This document shows, piece after piece, positions 22,218 through 28,879 of a stretch of 28,879 nt of DNA; within the stretch, counting starts at the first letter, position 1, and each line of letters opens with the position of its first letter. A program made the translations under genes and the position numbers. The DNA comes from a virus. Under the pieces are notes generated by a model. The model was not told the origin of the DNA. It did not search any database and saw only the letters and a list, made by a program, of their open reading frames with translations. The DNA is taken from IMG/VR virus record IMGVR_UViG_3300042326_002351, positions 1-28,879 of that record; one strand, 5' to 3'.

Positions 22218-25200
22218 ATGGCCGTTCTCAAGGAAGTCACCGACGAGGTCACGTCTGAGACCAGGCCAAAATCTGGCGTGGTCGGCGGAGTCTCGCGCGG
22301 CGCCGTCGGGCGTCGCCGCAAGAAGAAGCCCGCATCGATTCTTGACGAGGTCACCGAGGAGGTCTCAAAGGAGCCGACCCCCGAGGAGACGCTCGCGCAG
22401 GTCATGCGCGAGACCGAGACAGATCCAGAGACGGTTCGCCGCATGCGGACCGAGGGACAGCGTCTCACGACCGATCAACAGCGCATCGCCTTCGAGGCAG
22501 AGCGGGCGAGGCCACTGACCGATGTTGCACTTGGGGCCGCGGGTGCCTTCATTCAGGCCGTCCCGGAAACCGTCGGGCAGCTCGTCAGGGGAACAGGCAA
22601 ATTTGCCTATGAGGGAGCTCTCAAGCCCATCGGTCAGACCGTGCTTGCCGGGCTGCAGTATGAACCCGGATCGGACGAGTATGAGCGGGCCCTGTCACAG
22701 ACGTATGGCGGCGCAAACCGGGCCGTTCGCTCGCTGGCCTCCGGGGTCGCGCAGGACATGGAAGAAACGGCCAACGCCGCAACGAGGGCCGCAATGTTCG
22801 GGACCAGCATCACCGACCGCGCCGCCGAGAAGCTCGGGCTCGTCACGCCAGAACAATCTTTCAACAACTATCTCGCACGCGAGGACATGCGCCGCGGCGA
22901 GGCCGAGGACATCCAGGAGAATCCTGATCGCGCCGCGACCCTGCTGGCCAGAAACCCGCTCGCCGGGACCGTGATCGAGGGAGCGGCCGCCATGTCCAAT
23001 CCCATCGAGTTGCCATACCGCCCCTCCTCGCCATGGATGCCTCGAACAATTCCGGGACCTGGATTCACGACGCCAGAAGAAAAACAGGCGGCTCTCAGGG
23101 GCTATGAAGAATCTCTTCTCGCTGAAGCAAAATTTCGACCAGACGAGGACATCTCGATGCTCGGCGAGGTCCTGTCTCCGGTCGGTCTTCCGGCCAGACT
23201 GGTGAAGCCCGTCACGAGTGCCCTTGGCGGAACCATGGAGGCCGCGGGCGGACTCGCAGTTCGCGGAGTGACCAGACCCACGATCCGAGGCGTCAACCCT
23301 CTCGAGGGAGTCGGCATCGGAATCCGAAAAGTCGGCGAGGGAGCCGAGAAGGTCGGAGCCGGAGTCAGTCAGGCGATCACGGGACGCCCCGACACCTTCC
23401 TGGCGGCACCTGGCACGATCGTCTCGGCATTCACAAAGAGACCCGGTCAGCTGGTCGAGGGAGTCGGCCGCACGCTTCGCGATGTCGGCCGCCAGATCGA
23501 CGAGGGCGGGATTCGCGGACGGACCGGCATCGTCGAGCGCCTCGGAAGAGACCCCGCCTCGGCCGACTGGATCCGCGACCTCTTTGGACCCGGCGCCCAG
23601 AAGCGACTCGAGAAGATGGAGCGCAAGAACAAGCAGCGCGTCGCCGAGGGCAAACCCGAGATCAAGCCCGGACGCGGCGGGGTCATGCGGGCCCGCACCG
23701 CCGACTATGGTCTGCGTCTCGCGAACAGTCTCACCAAGTCGGGTGTCTCGGGAGCCGCGCTCAACGGGATCATTGGGGCGGCCGACATCGAGACCGCAGA
23801 AGAATTTGGCCGCTCCACCGGCGTGGGCTTTGGCATCGGCTCCTACATGGCCGGTCGCGTGCCCGAGCGCATCGGGGCAGCCCTTGATCCGACGACAGAT
23901 CTTCGCACCCGAATCAACAGAGTCACCGAGATCGACCCGCTCGATCGCAGGCTGGACGAGGACGCCGATCGCAAGCGCTACCGCGTGACCACTGATCCGA
24001 AGCTGATTCGCCAGGCCGAAAGAATGGCCGACCCGGACGTGCAGATCGAGTCGCGCGCGAGGGAACTTGACGCGCTTTTTCAGCGCAAGGCCGAGGCCGA
24101 CTATGCCGAGCAGGACACGACAGACCTGGACATGGAGATCACGCAGAGGGCCGACGAGCTTGCCGCTCTTCAGGAGACTGCCAAGAACATGACCCAGGAG
24201 CAGCGCGATGAGCGCCGGCGCGCCGTGGAGCTGATCATGATCGATGTTCTCGATCAGGCCCGGGCGACAGGTGCCTCTGCGGGGCTGAACAACATCGAGG
24301 TTCAGATCGTGGATACCGACCAGGTGTCGGCGTGGCTTCGTGAAAAATGGGGAGCCACTCTTGAGCGGGCCGAGGCCATCGTGAGTCAGCTCGACGGAAA
24401 ACAACTCGGCGGATCTGAAGCCGAGACACTGAATCGGGCCAGAAACACGATCGAAAAATTCAACAAGGAACTTGAACAGGCCGTTCAGTCGCATGTCGCG
24501 CTTGCGCCGGAAACGGAGCGCGAGGGAGAAACTCTAACGCCGCCGCACCTTAGGCCGGCCAACGTCACGTCTCCGACGGTCATGATCAACGCGGGCTATG
24601 TCATGAACAATCCCGCGGGACTGAGGCATGCCCTGTCGCACGAGATGAACCACGCGCTGTCGAAGTTCAAAGAAGTTCAGGACATGCAGCAGCCGGCACG
24701 GCAGTTTTTATTTGGAAGATATGCCGATCAGTTCATGCCCGACGGGACTGTCCGCAAGATGCCCGTGACACCTGGAGTGATCACCGATGAAGTGCTCGAT
24801 TCCGTGTTTGTGCCGCTGTATGGCAGTCGGACAGTCGGTGGAGTGGAAGGATTCAAGAGAGGATTTCCAGACACTGACAAGATGCGCGAATACATTCGTG
24901 AAGAAATCATGTCAGAAATTGCGGCGATCTCGGAGGGTGGCTACCAGACGATGCGCGAGGGCCTGGATTCGCCCGGACAGGCCGTCGTCGACCGGCTGCT
25001 GGTCGCGAACCAGAACTCGATGCTCGGGCGACTTCGCCAGGCCCTGGAGGCCGTCGGAGTCGAGCTTGACTCGCAGGGCGATGTCCGCTCAGTAATCTTT
25101 GGAAGCAACGTCGCGATTCCTGAAGTTCTTGCAATGATGCGTCAATACAAGCGGCAGCTTCTTGAATATACCGACACGATGACGTTTGTGGGCGACTCGC

Positions 25201-28200
25201 TGCAGGATGACATCGAGATCAGCCTCACCGAGCTCATGACCAACCGGGCCCTGCAGGAGGTCTACAAGGATGACGTCATCTGGGACAAGGAAACGGTGCT
25301 CGACATTCGCGACAAGGACGGAAACGCGCTGTCACAGATCGTGATACCGGACAGCCCCGTGGCCAACTCGGCCGCGATCGGGGAATACCGCCTCGTCAAC
25401 GGGCAGCTTGTCGACGAGAATGGCAACGTGCTCCCGCCGATCGACCCGGCCATTGATCTCTCGGCATTTCCGGAGGGATCGAGCGCGTCCATTGACAACC
25501 GCATCGCCCGCAACCCCGACGGCAGTCCCAAGATTCTCCAGAACAAAGAGATCCAGGCGCGGGCTCGCCAGCGCGACCAGATGATCAAGGACGCGATCGA
25601 CAACGCGCCAGAGGACGGCTTCGAGGGCCGGATGAGGGGCGACGAGAATGGCAACTATACCGGGACGCTCAGTCCGTCCCAGGTCGAGGCCATCATGGCG
25701 CTGCCCAACACGCTGGTCACCCCGTATGTCAAGAAAAATCTGATTGCGTTCAGCGAGGTCTTGCAGCGTCGTGACGGGACTCGCATCCTTATGGAATACC
25801 AGCCCTCCCTCAAGAAGGGAAGATATCGGGCCCTCGCCCCAAAGATTCGCGACGTTGTGCCGATTGGGTTTCGATTCACCAAGCAGGGCAACTGGCTCGC
25901 CGTCACGGCATCGGTCAGCCGCATGTTTGACAAAATGAACCTGTGGGCCCAGAAGAAGCCCGAGAACCTCAATCTTTGGGGACGCAGCACCTCTAAGTTC
26001 TGGGCCGACGTCATGAAGGTGCTCGACAATCACAATCGCGGACTCGCCGGGCAGACCAACCTCGACATCGACCCCGACATCGCAATGCAAAAGAAGAACC
26101 GCATCAACGACTTCTTCAACATGTTCTCAAAGGAGACCGAGGCCTCCAATCCGTCAAGAACCAAGCTCCCGGCCCAGCGCGGAAAAGAGTCTGCCGACCG
26201 GATCATCATGTCGGCGCGCATGGACCGCATCAACCAGATGCAGATCAGCAACGCCGCCAAGATGCCGATCGACTACGGCAGGATGAAAATCAATTTCTTC
26301 CCAGAGAGACCCGATGGCGCGCTCCGTCTCGACCAGTCGCAGGACCTCGAGGTGGAAAACGACATTGTCGGCGGCGCCATGCCTCGGTTCCTTCCCGGCA
26401 TCCGCTACACGTCGCTTCCCGACGATCCCAAGAAGACCATGGCCGACTTCTACATGCTCAACGCCATGATCACGACGCCGCCGACTGGATGGAGCATGGG
26501 CAAGTTCGGTGGCGAGGCCACCATGTATGCTCCCTCGGCAGACCCGACCGGGCGCTATGCCGGAGTCCGCGCCGAGAAATACCAGGACGCCCTCGATGAG
26601 GCCAAGCAGACGCTCATCCCGTCTCTCCACAGCAAGATCCAGAAGGCACTGCATTTTGCGATCGCGGCCGAACTTCGCCATGCCATTCCGCGCAGACAGC
26701 CGACCGACCTGGCCGAGTCTGAATTCTATCAGGAATACATGCGCCAGTATGCGATCCAGGGAGCGGGCATGCCAGATCTCAAGAAAGAAAAGGGGCCACG
26801 CCGCTACAAGGGAGAGAGCGAGGGCTATAAGGCTTCTTTTGTCGCGATGGAGAATGCCCGCAAGAAACTGGGCATGGGCATCGCCGACGTGGCGCGCTTT
26901 GCCGAGCAGCTGTATCGTCGCGGCGACTGGTCGTCGAGCTACGGCGGAAACCCATGGGGCGACATCGCGGCCCATCTCGCCCAGATGTCAGATCCGACAT
27001 ATTCCACCGAGCGAGTCCGCGCCGTCGCGACCGATCCAGAGACCGGCCGCATGCAGGTCATTGAGACCAACGAGTTTCGCGACCCGGGTGCCTACAGCGC
27101 CATGTTCCAGGAGATCGACCGTGCCTACGACCTGCAGCACAACACCAACACGGTCTTCAACAAGCTCAAGAAATACTACATGGGAGCCGAGGGATACGGC
27201 TGGATCGCCAAGATGCTCGACTTCAAGGCCAACGTGGGAAATCCCCGTGAACTGCGCGGGCTCGTCAGTGGCACCATGGGAAAACTGGCCGACGCCTGGT
27301 TTGCCGACATGCGAGCCGACGCGCCTCTCACCCAGGATCTTGAAGAGAGCGTCAAGGCACAGCTGCCAGAGAACTTCAAGGACGTGGCCCTTGATCCCGA
27401 TCAGTTCATTGAGGTGCTCAAGGATCTCGTTGGCAGTTATTATCGCAAGTCATCAAGCGGCGTCCGTCGAGAGAACCCGTATGAGAACATTGCCAACGCG
27501 GCCGAGGGAATCCACCGAAATCTGGGACGGGGCAGTGACGCCTGGAAGGCCATCAAGAAGGACCAGAATGCCCACATCGGTCTGATCCTGCAGGACCACT
27601 TTGGAGACATCGGAATCGCGCAGACAGACGCCACGAAACTCTTTCGCATGCTCCTGAACGAGGGCAAGGATCCGCGGGTGACCGGCAAGAAGCCGTCTTT
27701 GTCTAATGTCCCGAATGTCGAGATCAAGCTTCCGAAGCCAAAGCCCATTGCAGACCAGAACTGGTTCATGGGCAGCACATTCAAGCCAAAGACCAATGTT
27801 TCGACTCCGACGAACCTCAACAAGTTTGTTGAGACTCTCATGACCGCCGGATTCAACGGCCTGAAGCTCGGCGATGTCACGGTTCTCAATGCCGGTGGAT
27901 CTGGCAAGGTCGCGACTCTCAAGGTCTATGCCGGAGACTCAGTGTCTGAGGGCAATCTTCTCACCACGGCCCAGATTCCTGGCGGCAAGAAGCGCGACGC
28001 CGTTGACTGGCTGTCCGACTACGCGATGATGCGCGCCAAACAGGCCGGCTACGGCAACGTCATGGACTGGATGCAGCAGAATCTGAAGACCGAGATGAAG
28101 CCGCAGATGCCCGCGCAGAGTGAGGGAATCAGCAATCTTCTTGAGAATCTTCCGTGGGCCGCGAGAAACAGAGTCAATCAACTGCTTGAGAATCTGCAGG

Positions 28201-28879
28201 ATCAGGAGTGGGTTGACACCAACCTCGTGAATCTTCCGCCGTCCGACATCGACGCCTCGGCTGAGTTCGTGGAGTCGCTTCTTCTCGGAAATTCTGAGGG
28301 CCTCGCCAAGGCAAAGATCATTGACGCACTTAGCCCCAACGACGTCGAGGCCCTCGGCAAGTATCTCTACGACGTCGGCAAGTGGGCATCCGACAAGCTT
28401 GAGAAGCGCAAGGCGGCCGACATGGTCGAAGAAGTCGAGGAAGAGGGGCTGACCCTGGATTCTCCGGCAGTCGGATATGCCAAGGCAGACGACACCCTCA
28501 TGACCGTCGCCGAGGCGGCCGCCATGGTCGGACCGTTTGAAGAGGGCGAGATCGGCGGGACCAACCACGTGTATTTCACGACAAACTCGGGCACGGCCGT
28601 GACAAATCCATACGAGGACGAGCAGGGCGATCCGTTTGTGACCGAGTGGGCGCCCGGCAACAAGACGGCCATCATGCAATACTGGGCCGACAACGGAGTC
28701 CTTCCGTCTGTCTCTGAGACGGCCCTGGCGATCTTCGATGCCGCGAATCCCAGCCACCCGTATCTGAAACCCTCGGAGAATGAGGCGGATCCCGTGATTC
28801 TTGCCGACTCCGACGCACTGATGAAATTTGTCGACAATCTGGGAGTGACTCTTGACGACGCGCAGGCCACCAAGGATGG
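22218..28879 (+). CDS. Giant protein with HExxH metallopeptidase motif (3' end outside window)
   Basis: The frame is open from ATG 22218 to the window's end, at least 2,220 residues. A basic, Glu-rich start (EVTDEV, RRRKKKPAS) is followed by a hydrophobic Ala/Gly part (about 98-130), a Gly-rich part (about 508-548, VGFGIGSYMAG) and long charged helices (560-680). A zinc peptidase signature follows: H808-E809-M-N-H812 (SHEMNHALS), with E896 and E900 in REEIMSE downstream as candidate third ligand, a gluzincin-like order. The rest (about 1050-2220) is mixed helical/beta, with segments such as RFLPG, GYGWIAKMLD and, late, acidic helices. Size and order fit a virion-packaged, injected 'polyvalent' protein, which in known examples carries several effector domains against host defence. 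The motif is seen; the role is inferred. Confidence 0.7.
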   Translation, partial: MAVLKEVTDEVTSETRPKSGVVGGVSRGAVGRRRKKKPASILDEVTEEVSKEPTPEETLAQVMRETETDPETVRRMRTEGQRLTTDQQRIAFEAERARPLTDVALGAAGAFIQAVPETVGQLVRGTGKFAYEGALKPIGQTVLAGLQYEPGSDEYERALSQTYGGANRAVRSLASGVAQDMEETANAATRAAMFGTSITDRAAEKLGLVTPEQSFNNYLAREDMRRGEAEDIQENPDRAATLLARNPLAGTVIEGAAAMSNPIELPYRPSSPWMPRTIPGPGFTTPEEKQAALRGYEESLLAEAKFRPDEDISMLGEVLSPVGLPARLVKPVTSALGGTMEAAGGLAVRGVTRPTIRGVNPLEGVGIGIRKVGEGAEKVGAGVSQAITGRPDTFLAAPGTIVSAFTKRPGQLVEGVGRTLRDVGRQIDEGGIRGRTGIVERLGRDPASADWIRDLFGPGAQKRLEKMERKNKQRVAEGKPEIKPGRGGVMRARTADYGLRLANSLTKSGVSGAALNGIIGAADIETAEEFGRSTGVGFGIGSYMAGRVPERIGAALDPTTDLRTRINRVTEIDPLDRRLDEDADRKRYRVTTDPKLIRQAERMADPDVQIESRARELDALFQRKAEADYAEQDTTDLDMEITQRADELAALQETAKNMTQEQRDERRRAVELIMIDVLDQARATGASAGLNNIEVQIVDTDQVSAWLREKWGATLERAEAIVSQLDGKQLGGSEAETLNRARNTIEKFNKELEQAVQSHVALAPETEREGETLTPPHLRPANVTSPTVMINAGYVMNNPAGLRHALSHEMNHALSKFKEVQDMQQPARQFLFGRYADQFMPDGTVRKMPVTPGVITDEVLDSVFVPLYGSRTVGGVEGFKRGFPDTDKMREYIREEIMSEIAAISEGGYQTMREGLDSPGQAVVDRLLVANQNSMLGRLRQALEAVGVELDSQGDVRSVIFGSNVAIPEVLAMMRQYKRQLLEYTDTMTFVGDSLQDDIEISLTELMTNRALQEVYKDDVIWDKETVLDIRDKDGNALSQIVIPDSPVANSAAIGEYRLVNGQLVDENGNVLPPIDPAIDLSAFPEGSSASIDNRIARNPDGSPKILQNKEIQARARQRDQMIKDAIDNAPEDGFEGRMRGDENGNYTGTLSPSQVEAIMALPNTLVTPYVKKNLIAFSEVLQRRDGTRILMEYQPSLKKGRYRALAPKIRDVVPIGFRFTKQGNWLAVTASVSRMFDKMNLWAQKKPENLNLWGRSTSKFWADVMKVLDNHNRGLAGQTNLDIDPDIAMQKKNRINDFFNMFSKETEASNPSRTKLPAQRGKESADRIIMSARMDRINQMQISNAAKMPIDYGRMKINFFPERPDGALRLDQSQDLEVENDIVGGAMPRFLPGIRYTSLPDDPKKTMADFYMLNAMITTPPTGWSMGKFGGEATMYAPSADPTGRYAGVRAEKYQDALDEAKQTLIPSLHSKIQKALHFAIAAELRHAIPRRQPTDLAESEFYQEYMRQYAIQGAGMPDLKKEKGPRRYKGESEGYKASFVAMENARKKLGMGIADVARFAEQLYRRGDWSSSYGGNPWGDIAAHLAQMSDPTYSTERVRAVATDPETGRMQVIETNEFRDPGAYSAMFQEIDRAYDLQHNTNTVFNKLKKYYMGAEGYGWIAKMLDFKANVGNPRELRGLVSGTMGKLADAWFADMRADAPLTQDLEESVKAQLPENFKDVALDPDQFIEVLKDLVGSYYRKSSSGVRRENPYENIANAAEGIHRNLGRGSDAWKAIKKDQNAHIGLILQDHFGDIGIAQTDATKLFRMLLNEGKDPRVTGKKPSLSNVPNVEIKLPKPKPIADQNWFMGSTFKPKTNVSTPTNLNKFVETLMTAGFNGLKLGDVTVLNAGGSGKVATLKVYAGDSVSEGNLLTTAQIPGGKKRDAVDWLSDYAMMRAKQAGYGNVMDWMQQNLKTEMKPQMPAQSEGISNLLENLPWAARNRVNQLLENLQDQEWVDTNLVNLPPSDIDASAEFVESLLLGNSEGLAKAKIIDALSPNDVEALGKYLYDVGKWASDKLEKRKAADMVEEVEEEGLTLDSPAVGYAKADDTLMTVAEAAAMVGPFEEGEIGGTNHVYFTTNSGTAVTNPYEDEQGDPFVTEWAPGNKTAIMQYWADNGVLPSVSETALAIFDAANPSHPYLKPSENEADPVILADSDALMKFVDNLGVTLDDAQATKD

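Noticed and set aside
22695-24494. 599-codon open frame on the - strand
   Set aside because: It lies wholly inside the giant + strand gene, in a G/C-rich region where the antisense frame stays open by codon bias. It has no coherent domain, and its product is a low-complexity mix of Arg, Gly and His.

Overview
The window is a stretch of a double-stranded DNA bacteriophage genome, most likely a short-tailed (podovirus-like) phage of a Gram-negative host. All genes I can support lie on the + strand. They are tightly packed, with many 4-base ATGA/GTGA stop-start overlaps, and no gap without a gene exceeds about 100 bases. I see no tRNA, integrase, polymerase, terminase, CRISPR array or convincing rho-independent terminator. 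The host inference rests on a lipobox-bearing, spanin-like lipoprotein beside a peptidoglycan peptidase. The tail-type inference rests on an adaptor-like protein followed by a nozzle-like protein and an ejection-protein-like block, with no tape measure or sheath. Host genus and phage family cannot be named from the sequence alone.

Layout. (1) Bases 1-446: the 3' end of a probable major capsid protein gene, followed by a strong RNA hairpin. (2) 536-6693: a receptor-binding and fibre cassette. It holds a short fibre-domain protein, two proteins sharing an Mtd-like N-terminal domain that flank a family 43 glycoside hydrolase (arabinanase-like), a fibre with a self-cleaving S74 chaperone, a small membrane protein, a polyglycine-rich adhesin and a possible fibre-assembly protein. 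Parts of this cassette look richer in A+T than the rest, which suggests exchange. (3) 6741-7653: a lysis cassette of a one-TM holin-like protein, a small lipoprotein and an M15 peptidase endolysin. (4) 7666-10224: a metallophosphoesterase, a winged-helix-like protein, a GNAT acetyltransferase and two small acidic proteins. (5) 10232-17544: a 991-residue tail-adaptor-like protein swollen by a repeat array, a 1219-residue nozzle-like protein carrying an extra seven-bladed delta-60 propeller, and two small proteins. (6) 17557-28879: a probable internal-virion/ejection block. It includes several small Gly/Ala-rich proteins starting MGG, a PP-loop PAPS-reductase-like enzyme set among them, a 470-residue protein, and a giant protein (at least 2,220 residues, running off the window) with an HExxH metallopeptidase motif.

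The genes fit one programme of late expression: build the capsid and tail, bind and perhaps trim host surface glycans, lyse the host, and package proteins that are injected with the DNA. The least ordinary features are the domain-within-domain insertions in the adaptor and nozzle proteins, the giant metallopeptidase-containing protein, the PP-loop enzyme inside the ejection block, and a T7/K11/SP6-type phage RNA polymerase promoter-like sequence at 19887-19909.
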